Counted from the first letter of the stretch, positions 51,339 through 60,815 are shown. The stretch is DNA of 64,000 nucleotides from Shouchella sp047238345 (GCF_047238345.1 NZ_JBDFMQ010000001.1:310001-374000); one strand, 5' to 3'. Numbers and translations: made by a program. The notes: generated from the sequence alone by a model not told the origin.

Positions 51339-52265
51339 TCATGCTTCTACAATATAAGATTCTTTCTTTCTTCTTATGTCTTGAAGATCAGCTAGTAACT
51401 CCTGCTCCATTTGATTTAGTCGCGTTAAGACCGCCTTCACTTCTTTTAAGAGGGACGAGGCTTTGTCGTACGAATCTCTTATTTCTCCATGAACCATCCA
51501 ATCAACGATTAACCCATCAAAGAAATAATCGGCAAATGTAAGAAATCCATCGATTCGAATATGAAAAGAGGTAAATTGATTGACGTCTTTCAGCTCTTCT
51601 TCCAACTTTCTTAACAAACGTTGAACGTAATGAATATCAGATTTTGCATCATCTACATAGCTATGTTTGAACGCAGTTGTGAGAAATCCGCCTCCAAACA
51701 TGTCGGCAGTAGACCAATCACTCGCCTTATCCAGAGATTGAAGGGTTTGCTCTAAAGCTTCTTTTGCTTGAAGTCCGATGTCTTTTGCTTCTAGCACTTC
51801 ATTCATTTGTACCTCGGCTGTTGAGGCAGCCTCAATTAGAGCGTGCAAAGCTTTATGATTCTCTGTTAAAAGATGTTGTTTCTTCTGTTGAATTAAGTCT
51901 TGGTACTCATCCTCTGGTGTACCTAACGTATCTAGATATACATGGATCTCTTGAAGTTCCTCGCGTAAATCGTTAATGGTTGCTTCAGCCTCTTCGTATT
52001 TCAACTGAGCTTTAAGCACATGCTCTAATCGTTCGTCTATCTTTTCAGCTTTTCTTCCTGTAACTGTGTGAATTAAATTAGAAAATGTTAAGCCTTTTAA
52101 GCGATCCACATTCTCTTGTTTTTCCGTTAAAACTTCTTTTAAACTCTCCGCTTCTTGTTTTCTTTCTTCTAAATAAAGCATAATCCGAGTCTCATGTCCT
52201 CGCCATTTCTTGTATAGTCGCATGCGGTCCTTCACATCAGTAAAGGCTTTTTCGTAATCTTTCAC
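51339..52265 (-). CDS. Coiled-coil cytoplasmic protein, unknown function
   Basis: This 308-residue protein is mostly helical. Long heptad-like stretches at about 28-65 and 75-150 (many Glu, Lys, Leu) are followed by a Gly-rich hinge ADMFGGGFLTTAFKHS near 190 and a helical C-terminal part ending ELLADLQDIRRKKES. No signal peptide or membrane helix. Similar conserved hypothetical proteins occur in Bacillus, but I cannot name a family or function. It is a single-gene unit on the minus strand. Confidence 0.78.
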   Translation of the reverse strand: MKDYEKAFTDVKDRMRLYKKWRGHETRIMLYLEERKQEAESLKEVLTEKQENVDRLKGLTFSNLIHTVTGRKAEKIDERLEHVLKAQLKYEEAEATINDLREELQEIHVYLDTLGTPEDEYQDLIQQKKQHLLTENHKALHALIEAASTAEVQMNEVLEAKDIGLQAKEALEQTLQSLDKASDWSTADMFGGGFLTTAFKHSYVDDAKSDIHYVQRLLRKLEEELKDVNQFTSFHIRIDGFLTFADYFFDGLIVDWMVHGEIRDSYDKASSLLKEVKAVLTRLNQMEQELLADLQDIRRKKESYIVEA

Positions 52266-52421
52266 GTGTTAATCCCACCTTTCCTTCTATAGAAAACGTA
52301 TTAAATAAGAAAAAGTTTCATTCCAACGTGCAAACCTGATCCAAAAACAAGAATTTGACATATTGAAAGGCAGCTGAAAGGGTCATGTTCTTTGATGTTC
52401 TTGCGTAATTTAATAAAGGAT

Positions 52422-52436
52422 ATGGAAGCGTTCTAG
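52422..52436 (+). promoter_or_regulatory. cre-like sequence upstream of the sugar-isomerase operon
   Basis: ATGGAAGCGTTCTAG fits WTGNAANCGNWNNCW with two mismatches at the 3' end, about 45 bases before the gene. Confidence 0.3.
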
Positions 52437-52453
52437 CGAAACGTTATGTATAG
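52434..52453 (+). promoter_or_regulatory. Shared upstream motif, copy 1
   Basis: TAGCGAAACGTTA followed by TGTATAG. The same 13 bases and TGTATAG (one base further) occur upstream of hutI at 54578-54598. Confidence 0.4.
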
Positions 52454-52478
52454 CGAAGTGTAGAAGGAGTGTGAAAGG

Positions 52479-53390
52479 ATGAAAATAGGTTTAAGTTCAT
52501 ACAGTTTAGTTCAGGCGCTGAATGATGGGCGATTAACAATTCTTGAAGCAATTGATTGGGTGAAAGAGCAAGGTGGGACTCATATGGAGCTCGTCCCTTA
52601 TGGCTATACCGTTGTAGACAACTATGATTTAGCGAATCAAATTAAAGAACGAGCGGATAAGGCAAGTATTGAACTTTCTGCGTATTGTATGCCAGCAAAT
52701 TTCATCCAACCGACGCAGGCGGCTTTTGATGAAGAAGTGGAGCGAATTAAAGCGCATGTTGACGTCGTACACCATATGGGAATTCAAATCTTGCGCCATG
52801 ATGTAACGGCGTTTTCAATGAAGCCTGAGGAGATGTCCATTCACTATTTTGATGATCATTTTGAAAAAATGGTTTTAGGGAGTCAACTCATTGCAGATTA
52901 TGCAAAACCTTTAGGCATCACGACCACAATTGAAAATCATGGCTTTAACGTGCAGTCCAGTGACCGGGTTCAACGGATGTTACGTGCGGTGAATCGAGAT
53001 AATTTTAAAACAACCTTGGACATTGGCAATTTCTTGTGTGCGGATGAAGACCCGTTAGTCGGAGTGAAGAAAAATCTTCCTTACGCGGCTACTGTTCATT
53101 TCAAAGATTTTTATATTCGACCATATTATGAGAACCCTGGTGAAGGGGCGTGGTTTAGAAGCTCAAATGGCCATTATTTGCGTGGCGCAATTCTAGGTCA
53201 TGGCGAATTACCAATTCGAGAGATAGTCCGACAACTTAAAGTAGCAGATTATGATGGTTACTTAGTTATTGAATTCGAAGGAATGGAAGATTGTTTTCTC
53301 GGCTCGCGCATTAGCATGAATAACTTAAAGCGACTTTGGGATGAAGTAACGGTAGATGGCTGGAAATCAGTAGAAGGAGCGAGAGCGTAA
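52479..53390 (+). CDS. Sugar phosphate isomerase/epimerase family protein
   Basis: This 303-residue xylose-isomerase-like TIM barrel has KIGLSSYSLVQAL at strand 1, LRHDVTAFS near 105, TTIENHGFN near 147 (metal Glu), TLDIGNFLCADEDP near 185, TVHFKDFYIRP near 208 and YLVIEFEGMED near 262, giving the usual metal-binding Glu/Asp/His/Glu set. It forms an operon with the Gfo/Idh/MocA oxidoreductase (TAATG overlap), a common pairing in inositol and rare-sugar catabolism. The sugar is unknown. Confidence 0.88.
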   Translation: MKIGLSSYSLVQALNDGRLTILEAIDWVKEQGGTHMELVPYGYTVVDNYDLANQIKERADKASIELSAYCMPANFIQPTQAAFDEEVERIKAHVDVVHHMGIQILRHDVTAFSMKPEEMSIHYFDDHFEKMVLGSQLIADYAKPLGITTTIENHGFNVQSSDRVQRMLRAVNRDNFKTTLDIGNFLCADEDPLVGVKKNLPYAATVHFKDFYIRPYYENPGEGAWFRSSNGHYLRGAILGHGELPIREIVRQLKVADYDGYLVIEFEGMEDCFLGSRISMNNLKRLWDEVTVDGWKSVEGARA

Positions 53391-54442
53391 TGATGAATGT
53401 CGTTGTGATTGGATTAGGCTCAATTTCAGAAATGCATATTAAGTCCTATCAGAAAAATCCAAGCGTTTCGTTAGTCGGATTATGTGATAAAAATCAAACA
53501 AGGGCACAGGAAAAAGCAGCTCATTACGATGTGAAGCACGTATTTACTGAGCCTGAAGAAGTGTTTCAAAACCCAGAAGTGGATGCAGTTAGCATCTGTA
53601 CTTGGAACCAGACACACGCGGATCTAGCCATTCGAGCGTTACGTTCTGGAAAACATGTGTTAGTTGAAAAGCCGATTTCGATGACTGTGGCAGAAGCGGA
53701 AAAAGTTCAAGCTGCTGTGAAGGAATCAGGGAAGATGTTACAAGTTGGATTCGTTCGAAGGTTTGGAACAAACGCACAAGTATTAAAATCATTTATTGAT
53801 CAGGGGAAGCTCGGAGATATTTATTATGCAAAAGCATCTTTGTTAAGAAGGCTTGGAAATCCAGGAGGCTGGTTTGCTGATAAAGATCGATCAGGAGGCG
53901 GACCGTTAATCGATTTAGGTGTACACATTATTGATAGCTGTTGGTATTTAATGGGCAGGCCAAAAGTAAAGTCGATTACAGGACATGTCTACGATCAATT
54001 AGGAAATCGGAGTAACGTTCAGAATCTATCATTCTACAAAACGGCTGATTACGATGCATCTTTAAACACGGTGGAAGATTTAGCGAACGCCGTTATTACG
54101 TTTGAGAACGGTAGTTCATTAATGGTCGATGTTTCCTATTCCCTCCATACGAAAAAGGATCAACTTGCCATGCAAGTGTTTGGCACAAAAGGTGGAGCGG
54201 AGCTTGAACCTGAATTAATGCTTGTAATGGAAGAAAACAACACGATCTTAAATGTTGAACCACAAATCGATCATCGCACCTTTGATTTTGATAATGCTTT
54301 TCAAAAACAGATTGATTCATTCGTGGAAGCATGTCTAACGGGCGGTCCCTCTCTAGCACCTGTAGAAGACGGATTAGAGATTATGAGAATTCTCGAAGGC
54401 ATTTACCAAGCATCTGCACAAAGAAAGCCTGTTCAATTATAG
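53390..54442 (+). CDS. Gfo/Idh/MocA family oxidoreductase
   Basis: This 350-residue protein has an N-terminal Rossmann domain (VVVIGLGSISEMHIKSY, 4-20), the EKPISMTVAEAEKV motif with the conserved Lys-Pro near 95, and a C-terminal alpha/beta substrate domain with GGGPLIDLGVHIIDSCWYLMG near 166-186 holding the catalytic Asp/His. It oxidises or reduces a sugar or cyclitol with NAD(P). Start shares an A with the upstream stop (TAATG). Ended by a strong terminator. Confidence 0.9.
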   Translation: MMNVVVIGLGSISEMHIKSYQKNPSVSLVGLCDKNQTRAQEKAAHYDVKHVFTEPEEVFQNPEVDAVSICTWNQTHADLAIRALRSGKHVLVEKPISMTVAEAEKVQAAVKESGKMLQVGFVRRFGTNAQVLKSFIDQGKLGDIYYAKASLLRRLGNPGGWFADKDRSGGGPLIDLGVHIIDSCWYLMGRPKVKSITGHVYDQLGNRSNVQNLSFYKTADYDASLNTVEDLANAVITFENGSSLMVDVSYSLHTKKDQLAMQVFGTKGGAELEPELMLVMEENNTILNVEPQIDHRTFDFDNAFQKQIDSFVEACLTGGPSLAPVEDGLEIMRILEGIYQASAQRKPVQL

Positions 54443-54448
54443 AGAGGA

Positions 54449-54492
54449 AGAACCTAGTTCTGCATGATTCAAGTGAACTAGGTTCTTTTTTG
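54449..54492 (+). terminator. Intrinsic terminator of the isomerase-oxidoreductase operon
   Basis: AAGAACCTAGTTC pairs with GAACTAGGTTCTT around a 13-base loop, then TTTT. Confidence 0.9.
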
Positions 54493-54577
54493 AGGATGGT
54501 TAAACAAACGTTTAATTAAATGCCATTGAACAATCATCCACGAACAACATGAGAGATGGAAGGATTTAGCCATTTCA

Positions 54578-54598
54578 TAGCGAAACGTTACTGTATAG
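54578..54598 (+). promoter_or_regulatory. Shared upstream motif, copy 2
   Basis: TAGCGAAACGTTA-C-TGTATAG about 45-60 bases before hutI, matching 52434-52453. TATAGT at 54594 might serve as a -10. Confidence 0.4.
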
Positions 54599-54640
54599 TA
54601 GGTGAACAAAAAGGCTTTATTGTTCTAAGGGGGAAAACCA

Positions 54641-55921
54641 TTGAATTCGAACCGAATTGTCATTCGCCATGTGAAGCAGCTTGTGACAACTGAATCGTCA
54701 CGTGCGTTAAAAGGTCGAGAGATGGAAGAGAATCTTCAAGTAATTGAAGATGGAGGCATATGGATTGAAAACGGTGTCATCAAAAAAATAGGCTCCGATC
54801 GGGATGTCTGGAAAGCGGTATGTGATCACGGGCAAACGAAGCTAGTAACCTCCATTGATGCAAGTCAGCATCTTGTTACACCTGGACTTGTAGACCCTCA
54901 TACTCACCTCGTATTTGGAGGGAGTCGAGAAGATGAATTTGAAATGCGTCTAAAAGGTGCGGCATATATGGATATTATGAATGCCGGTGGCGGAATTCAC
55001 CGAACGACCTCAGCAACGGCGGCAGCGACAGAGGAAGAGTTGATTGCGCAAAGTAAAGAAAGGCTAGATACGTTTTTGCGTCATGGGGTTACGACCATTG
55101 AAGCGAAGAGTGGGTATGGGTTAACGCTTGAACATGAACGGAAGCAATTACAAGTGGCGGCTTATTTGAACCAAACCCATCCGATTACCATTGTATCAAC
55201 GTTTATGGGTGCCCATGCTGTTCCAAAAGAGTTTAAAGAGGACAGTGACCGGTTTGTTGATATCCTCGTCAATGAAATGATTCCAGCGATTGCTTCAGAA
55301 AAGTTGGCTAGGTTTAACGATGTTTTTTGTGAAAAAGGCGTGTTCACGCCAGCGCAGTCCAAACGTATCTTAGAAGCCGGAAAAGAGTATGGACTGATTC
55401 CAAAAATTCATGCAGACGAAATTGTTTCTTACGGTGGGGCAGAACTAGCGGCTGAAGTAGGCGCGATCTCAGCAGATCACTTATTGAAGGCATCGAATGA
55501 AGGGATTGAAAAAATGACTGCTGCAGATGTCGTAGGGGTCTTGCTCCCGGCAACAGCATTCTTCTTAATGGAGTCGCCAGCAAACGCAAGGAAAATGATT
55601 GAAGCAGGTATGGCAGTGGCCTTGTCGACAGATCGAAACCCTGGTTCAAGCCCAACAGAATCGATGCCATTTGTGATGAACTTGGCGTGTTTAACAATGG
55701 GAATGACGCCCAAAGAAGTAATTACCGCTTCAACAATAAATGCGGCTAGTGCGATTGGTGAAGAGCAGCGTGTAGGTAGTCTCGAAGTTGGAAAACAGGC
55801 AGACCTTGTTTTTTGGAATGCACCAAACTATACGTATTTGCAGTATCATGTAGGCGTTAATATGGTCGATAAAGTGTTCAAAGAAGGAAAACTCGTCGTC
55901 AATAACGGAGTCGTCATTTAA
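54641..55921 (+). CDS. hutI: Imidazolonepropionase
   Basis: This 426-residue amidohydrolase has the metal motif DPHTHLVFGGSREDEF (about 86-101), NAGGGIHRTTSAT near 118, the general-base region HADEIVSYGGAELAAE near 254 and STDRNPGSSPTESMPF near 330. It hydrolyses imidazolone propionate to N-formimino-L-glutamate, step three of histidine degradation. TTG 54641 follows AAGGGGG. It opens a four-gene operon with hutU, an M20 hydrolase and a HutF-like amidohydrolase. Confidence 0.95.
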   Translation: MNSNRIVIRHVKQLVTTESSRALKGREMEENLQVIEDGGIWIENGVIKKIGSDRDVWKAVCDHGQTKLVTSIDASQHLVTPGLVDPHTHLVFGGSREDEFEMRLKGAAYMDIMNAGGGIHRTTSATAAATEEELIAQSKERLDTFLRHGVTTIEAKSGYGLTLEHERKQLQVAAYLNQTHPITIVSTFMGAHAVPKEFKEDSDRFVDILVNEMIPAIASEKLARFNDVFCEKGVFTPAQSKRILEAGKEYGLIPKIHADEIVSYGGAELAAEVGAISADHLLKASNEGIEKMTAADVVGVLLPATAFFLMESPANARKMIEAGMAVALSTDRNPGSSPTESMPFVMNLACLTMGMTPKEVITASTINAASAIGEEQRVGSLEVGKQADLVFWNAPNYTYLQYHVGVNMVDKVFKEGKLVVNNGVVI

Positions 55922-55941
55922 ACGATTAGGAGGCAGTTCCT

Positions 55942-57621
55942 ATGGAAAAACAAACAGCTCGACAAGCGATTCAAGCCCCTCGTGGGAAGGAAATGCAATG
56001 CAAAGGGTGGGCGCAAGAAGCTGCGATGCGGATGTTGTTAAATAATTTAGATGCAGAGGTAGCAGAAGAACCAGAAAATTTGGTTGTCTATGGAGGAATA
56101 GGTAAAGCTGCTCGTGATTGGGACAGTTTTGACCAGATTATCGCATCGCTAAAAGAATTAGAAAATGATGAAACGTTGCTGATTCAATCCGGAAAGCCAG
56201 TAGGGATGTTTCGTACCCATGAAGCTGCACCGAGAATCTTAATCGCTAATTCGAACCTTGTTCCAGCGTGGGCGACATGGGATCACTTTTATGAATTAGA
56301 AGATAAAGGATTAATGATGTATGGCCAGATGACTGCTGGTAGCTGGATTTATATTGGCGCACAAGGCATTTTACAAGGAACGTATTTGAGCTTTATTGAA
56401 GCTGGTAAAAAAGCATTTGGTAGTTCGGATTTATCCGGGCGCTTTATTGTAACAGGTGGAATGGGTGGGATGAGTGGTGCTCAACCGCTAGCAGGGAAAA
56501 TGGCCAAAGCCGTCATTCTCGTTGTGGAAGTAGATAAAGCTCGAATTGAGCGCAAGATTAAAGAAGGTTACTGTGATTTTCTCGTTGAAGATTTGAATGA
56601 AGCACTGAAATTGGTAGAAACGTATACGGCTAAGCGAGAACCAGCTTCTATCGGGCTCGTTGGAAACTGTGCAGATGTTCTTCCTGAGTTGGTGCGCAAA
56701 GGGGTTACGCCTGACTTTGTTACCGACCAAACCAGTGCCCATGATCCGATCAATGGCTATATTCCAAATGGATTATCGGTACAAGAGGCGAGTCATTTGC
56801 GGATAAATGATCCAAAAGGATATGAGAAACGCTCGATTCAAGCGATGGGAGTCCATGTTCAGGCAATGCTCGATTTGCAAAAAGCAGGAGCCGAAACATT
56901 TGATTACGGAAATAATATTCGTGCCTATGCAAAACAAGCTGGCGTTGACCATGCGTTTGATTTTCCAGGATTTGTTCCAGCCTATATTCGACCGTTGTTT
57001 TGTGAAGGGAAAGGGCCGTTTAGGTGGGCTGCACTATCTGGAAATCCAGAAGATATTTATAAAATGGATCAACTCGCAATGGACATGTTTCGCGATGATG
57101 AAGGGCTCGTCAACTGGATTGAAATGGCGCAAAAAATGGTGAAGTGGCAAGGGTTACCTGCTCGAATTTGTTGGTTCGGTTATGGGGATCGCGATCGTTT
57201 TGCCTTACGAGTCAACGAGATGGTTGCAAGTGGTGAACTGGAAGCACCAATTGTTTTTGGTCGTGATCATCTTGATTGTGGATCAGTGGCGTCACCAAAT
57301 CGAGAAACAGAAGGAATGAAAGACGGAAGTGATGCTGTGGCAGACTGGCCCATTTTAAATGCGTTAATTAACACGGCTGGTGGAGCAAGTTGGGTTAGCG
57401 TCCATCATGGAGGTGGCGTAGGGATGGGGTATTCGCTCCATGCTGGTCAAGTGCTTGTCGCAGATGGAACGCAAGCAGCGAAGGAACGAATTGAACGTGT
57501 GCTCGTTTCTGATCCTGGTATGGGGATTGTGCGCCACGTTGATGCAGGTTATGAGCGGGCAAGTGAAGTAGCCAAAGCGAAAGGTGTCCATATTCCAATG
57601 CAGCAAGGGAGCGACATATGA
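55942..57621 (+). CDS. hutU: Urocanate hydratase
   Basis: This 559-residue urocanase has APRGKEMQCKGWAQEAAMRMLLNNLD at the N-terminus, the NAD motif TGGMGGMSGAQPLAGKMA (about 171-188), the DQTSAHDPINGYIP segment near 264 and the active-site YGDRDRFALRVNEM near 414. It converts urocanate to imidazolone propionate. ATG 55942 follows AGGAGGC. The stop overlaps the next gene by four bases. hutH (histidase) is not in the window. Confidence 0.96.
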   Translation: MEKQTARQAIQAPRGKEMQCKGWAQEAAMRMLLNNLDAEVAEEPENLVVYGGIGKAARDWDSFDQIIASLKELENDETLLIQSGKPVGMFRTHEAAPRILIANSNLVPAWATWDHFYELEDKGLMMYGQMTAGSWIYIGAQGILQGTYLSFIEAGKKAFGSSDLSGRFIVTGGMGGMSGAQPLAGKMAKAVILVVEVDKARIERKIKEGYCDFLVEDLNEALKLVETYTAKREPASIGLVGNCADVLPELVRKGVTPDFVTDQTSAHDPINGYIPNGLSVQEASHLRINDPKGYEKRSIQAMGVHVQAMLDLQKAGAETFDYGNNIRAYAKQAGVDHAFDFPGFVPAYIRPLFCEGKGPFRWAALSGNPEDIYKMDQLAMDMFRDDEGLVNWIEMAQKMVKWQGLPARICWFGYGDRDRFALRVNEMVASGELEAPIVFGRDHLDCGSVASPNRETEGMKDGSDAVADWPILNALINTAGGASWVSVHHGGGVGMGYSLHAGQVLVADGTQAAKERIERVLVSDPGMGIVRHVDAGYERASEVAKAKGVHIPMQQGSDI

Positions 57622-58877
57622 AACAAACAACGATAAAAATAAATCGTGCACGACTAGAAGCTTCGATCCACGAACTTGGTCAGTTTGGTATAAATAAGGA
57701 CGGGGGCTTAGATCGAACAACATTTACGGAAGCAGAATTACAAGCAAGAAATTGGTTGAAGCAACAATTAGATCAACTGTCGCTAAATGTTTATACAGAT
57801 GAAGCTGCAAATATTTGGGCAAAAAGGTCTGGAAAACACCAGAAGAGCATTGTGTTTGGTTCACATATTGACACGGTTCCAAACGGTGGAAAATATGATG
57901 GTGCTCTTGGTGTTTTGATGGCATTAGAAGTGTTGCGAACGCTCGATGAAAGTGAAATCGAAACGAATCATCCTTTTGAATTGGTTTCTTTTAGTGCGGA
58001 AGAGCCCAATCCATTTGGCTTATCTACTTTCGGAAGTCGAGCGATTTCTGGCAAATTGACGAAGAACGATTTAGAGGGTGTTCAAGATTCAAACGGAACA
58101 CGGCTTGTTGAGGCTCTCGCACGAGCTGGTGGAGATGCGCAGCAATTTGAAAACTGTTTGCGAAATGTGAATGATTTTGTAGCATATCTCGAAGTGCATA
58201 TTGAGCAAGGAAAACGTCTTTTGCATGCAGAGGTGCCAATAGGAGTGGTTACTGCTATTACAGGGATTTACCGTGAACACATTACGGTAAAAGGGGAATC
58301 GAATCATGCTGGAACGACCGTCATGGTCGATCGTACAGATGCCCTTGTTGCGGCAGCGGAATTGGTTATTTCTTTGAATGAAATTTGTACACGATTTCCT
58401 AAGGAGGAGCTGGTTGGGACTGTTGGTCAAATGCATGTTCATCCAAACGCAACAAATATCATTCCTGGTGAAGTCACCCTGACTGTTGAAATCCGTGGGG
58501 AAACAGAAGAGGATATTCAAGCTGTGCGGAAGGAATTCGAAGCGAAAAAAGGTCAATTGGAACAACGCTCAAATATCCAATTTTCAACAGAAATCATGCT
58601 GGATCAGTCACCTGTACCAATGAGCAATCATGTAATCAAAGTGACAGAACGAGAGGCGGAACAGGCTGGACGATCCTCAATGCGATTGGGTAGTATGGCT
58701 GGTCATGATGCTGCTCATATGGCTTCGTTAACCCCATCTGGAATGATTTTTGTACCAAGTATTGATGGGAAAAGTCATTGTCCTGAAGAAGAGAGTTCAA
58801 TGGATGATATTGAACATGTGGCAAACGTTTTTCTGCGTACACTTCTAAGCCTTGATGAGGGAGGGGAAGAAAGGTGA
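57618..58877 (+). CDS. M20-family amidohydrolase, probable N-acyl-glutamate deformylase of the hut operon
   Basis: This 419-residue protein is of the allantoate/N-carbamoyl-L-amino-acid amidohydrolase branch of M20. The dinuclear metal site is His83/Asp85 in GSHIDTVPNGG, Asp94, Glu128-Glu129 in SFSAEEPNPFG, His in LEVHIEQGKRL and the late His in DGKSHCPEEE. A dimerisation lid domain (ITGIYREHITVKGESNHAGTT) is present. In this operon the expected product of HutF-like deimination is N-formyl-glutamate, so it may replace HutG-type deformylases. This role is inferred from position, with ATGA coupling to hutU. Confidence 0.82.
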   Translation: MKQTTIKINRARLEASIHELGQFGINKDGGLDRTTFTEAELQARNWLKQQLDQLSLNVYTDEAANIWAKRSGKHQKSIVFGSHIDTVPNGGKYDGALGVLMALEVLRTLDESEIETNHPFELVSFSAEEPNPFGLSTFGSRAISGKLTKNDLEGVQDSNGTRLVEALARAGGDAQQFENCLRNVNDFVAYLEVHIEQGKRLLHAEVPIGVVTAITGIYREHITVKGESNHAGTTVMVDRTDALVAAAELVISLNEICTRFPKEELVGTVGQMHVHPNATNIIPGEVTLTVEIRGETEEDIQAVRKEFEAKKGQLEQRSNIQFSTEIMLDQSPVPMSNHVIKVTEREAEQAGRSSMRLGSMAGHDAAHMASLTPSGMIFVPSIDGKSHCPEEESSMDDIEHVANVFLRTLLSLDEGGEER

Positions 58878-60187
58878 AACAGCTATACCATGCAGGTTCC
58901 GTTTATGTGGATGAGGAATTTAAACAAAAGTATTCGCTCTTGATCGATGATGACAAGATTATAGACATGGGTCTAACGAGTGCGCTAAAAGAAACGTATA
59001 AAGATGTTCAGGAAGTGGACTGGCTAGATAAAGCCATTCTTCCTGGAACAATTAATGCTCATAACCATTCGTTTCAGAGCCTTCTAAGAGGAATTGCAGT
59101 TGATCGTCCTTTTCTGGAATGGCGTGATCAAGCTCTTTATAAATATACTCCGTACCTTGATGCAGAAGCGGTCTATACTGGAGCTCTTTTTGCCTTTGGA
59201 GAAATGTTGAAGTATGGTGCCACCACGGTAAGTGATTTTTTCTACGTTCATAATCAAGGTATCGAAACGGACGAGGCGGTCATTCAAGCGGCGAATGATG
59301 TAGGGATTCGACTGGTTTTTGCAAGAACGATGTACGACTGGGATGGCTCACCAAAGAGCTACCAAGAAACGGTTTCTGAAGCAGTGAATCGAACAAGAGA
59401 ACTGGCCATTAAATACCAAGGTCATTCGATGGTTGATATCCATCCAGCTCCTCATAGCCCTCATGCCGCTTCTCCAGAAATGATTCAAGCCGGGCATAAA
59501 CTGGCAAAAGAACTTCAAACCCCTTTTCATATCCATGTGTCAGAAGAGATGTTTGAAGTGGAAGAGACACTAGAGAAATACAATAAAAGACCTGTTCATT
59601 ATTTAGACTCTTTAGGTGTGTTAGACGACAGTATGATTGCGATCCATCTTGTCTGGCTAGATAAAACAGAAATTGAACTACTAGGAAAGAGAAAGATCGG
59701 TCTTGCATATTGTCCATCTAGCAATATGTTTTTATCTGATGGGGTTACCAATATTCCTGACCTTGTTCAATCAGGTGTACGTGTTAGCCTTGGAAGTGAC
59801 GGTGCCTGTAGCAATAACCGAATAAGTGTGTTTGAAGAAATGCGAATGTGTTCGCTCCTTCAAAAAGTAAATAAGTTAGATGGTACGTGCGTCACTGCTA
59901 AACAGGTATTTGACATGGGTACGAAAACTGGAGCGGAATTATTAAGAGTAAATGCCGGGGAGCTTGCAGTCGGCAAAAAAGCAGATTTTGTATCCTTAAA
60001 ATTGAACGATTTATCTCTTGCTCCAAAACGAGAGCTTTTTGCAAATGTCGTTTATTCAATGCAACCAACAGCGATCTCTGATGTCATCGTAGCTGGCAAG
60101 ACAGTGGTTTCAAGCGGAACACTAAAAACGGTGTCTGAAACCACGATTGGAAAGAAAATCGATCAATTGTTTCAAAAATGGGATTGA
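58874..60187 (+). CDS. Amidohydrolase, HutF-like formiminoglutamate deiminase candidate
   Basis: This 437-residue cytosine-deaminase-type amidohydrolase has the metal motif NAHNHSF (His63, His65), GATTVSDFFYVHN near 118, HIHVSEEMFEVEE near 215, IAIHLVWLDKTE near 255 and the metal Asp in SLGSDGACSNN near 308. The length is close to HutF and Atz/Trz-type enzymes. It overlaps the M20 gene by four bases (ATGA) as last gene of the hut operon. Formiminoglutamate deimination is the missing step, so that is the leading guess; another deaminase activity cannot be excluded. Confidence 0.72.
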   Translation: MKQLYHAGSVYVDEEFKQKYSLLIDDDKIIDMGLTSALKETYKDVQEVDWLDKAILPGTINAHNHSFQSLLRGIAVDRPFLEWRDQALYKYTPYLDAEAVYTGALFAFGEMLKYGATTVSDFFYVHNQGIETDEAVIQAANDVGIRLVFARTMYDWDGSPKSYQETVSEAVNRTRELAIKYQGHSMVDIHPAPHSPHAASPEMIQAGHKLAKELQTPFHIHVSEEMFEVEETLEKYNKRPVHYLDSLGVLDDSMIAIHLVWLDKTEIELLGKRKIGLAYCPSSNMFLSDGVTNIPDLVQSGVRVSLGSDGACSNNRISVFEEMRMCSLLQKVNKLDGTCVTAKQVFDMGTKTGAELLRVNAGELAVGKKADFVSLKLNDLSLAPKRELFANVVYSMQPTAISDVIVAGKTVVSSGTLKTVSETTIGKKIDQLFQKWD

Positions 60188-60194
60188 GTCATTG

Positions 60195-60239
60195 AAAAAG
60201 CGTAAACGTTGGAGGATGATCCAAACGTTACGCTTTTTT
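60195..60239 (+). terminator. Intrinsic terminator of the hut operon
   Basis: AAAAAGCGTAAACGTTGG pairs imperfectly (single-base bulges) with CCAAACGTTACGCTTTTTT, ending in a T-run. Confidence 0.85.
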
Positions 60240-60257
60240 GGTTAATATTTGATCGTC

Positions 60258-60815
60258 TTAATCTTCTACAACAGGCTGTGTTTCTCGTCGAAATAATCGT
60301 CTTTTTGGTGCTTTCTTTTTTATATAGCCACCTTGAAAATTTCTAGTTTCAAAGGAGACGACAAATGCATCAGGATCGCATTCATTGACGATGGCTAAAA
60401 ATTCGTGCTCTCGATCTCTTCTGGCTGTGCAATCAAGACGGACTCGGATTGATTCAATCCCTTCGACTGTTGTCAGTGCTACACTGAAATCTGCATCTCG
60501 AAGTCGGTCGATAAGTGGTTTCTGGTGGAAAGAAGTATTCACTTGAAGCGACACATAGCCAATCGCCAGCCGTTCCTCCACGATGGAACCGAGGTACATG
60601 CCAAGGCCAAAGCCAATTGAATAAGCAACCATGTTGAGATAATTGGAGAGGTCGCTAAACACGATTGATAGTGAAATGACATGAACGGCTCCTTCAAGAG
60701 TTGCGAACAAGGCAGACCTTTCTTTTTCACCTTTCACCATCATTAGTGTTCGTAATACAACTAGGGGAACATAAAGCAGTTGTGCGCCTAAAATGAGCAT
60801 AGGTTGTAAAAGCAT
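60258..60815 (-). CDS. UPF0316/DUF2179 membrane protein
   Basis: This 185-residue protein has three N-terminal transmembrane helices and a C-terminal DUF2179-like soluble domain (about 95-165: IRVRLDCTARRDREHEFLAIVNECDPDAFVV). This is the UPF0316 (YebE-like) architecture. The C-terminal tail is Arg/Lys-rich. Function unknown; the fold resembles the sensory part of YitT proteins, one of which is also in this window. Confidence 0.85.
   Translation of the reverse strand: MLLQPMLILGAQLLYVPLVVLRTLMMVKGEKERSALFATLEGAVHVISLSIVFSDLSNYLNMVAYSIGFGLGMYLGSIVEERLAIGYVSLQVNTSFHQKPLIDRLRDADFSVALTTVEGIESIRVRLDCTARRDREHEFLAIVNECDPDAFVVSFETRNFQGGYIKKKAPKRRLFRRETQPVVED

Noticed and set aside
51266..51541. Plus-strand frame of 91 residues over the end of the coiled-coil gene
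   Set aside because: No ribosome binding site; overlaps a coding region with clear heptad pattern on the other strand and begins inside a hairpin.
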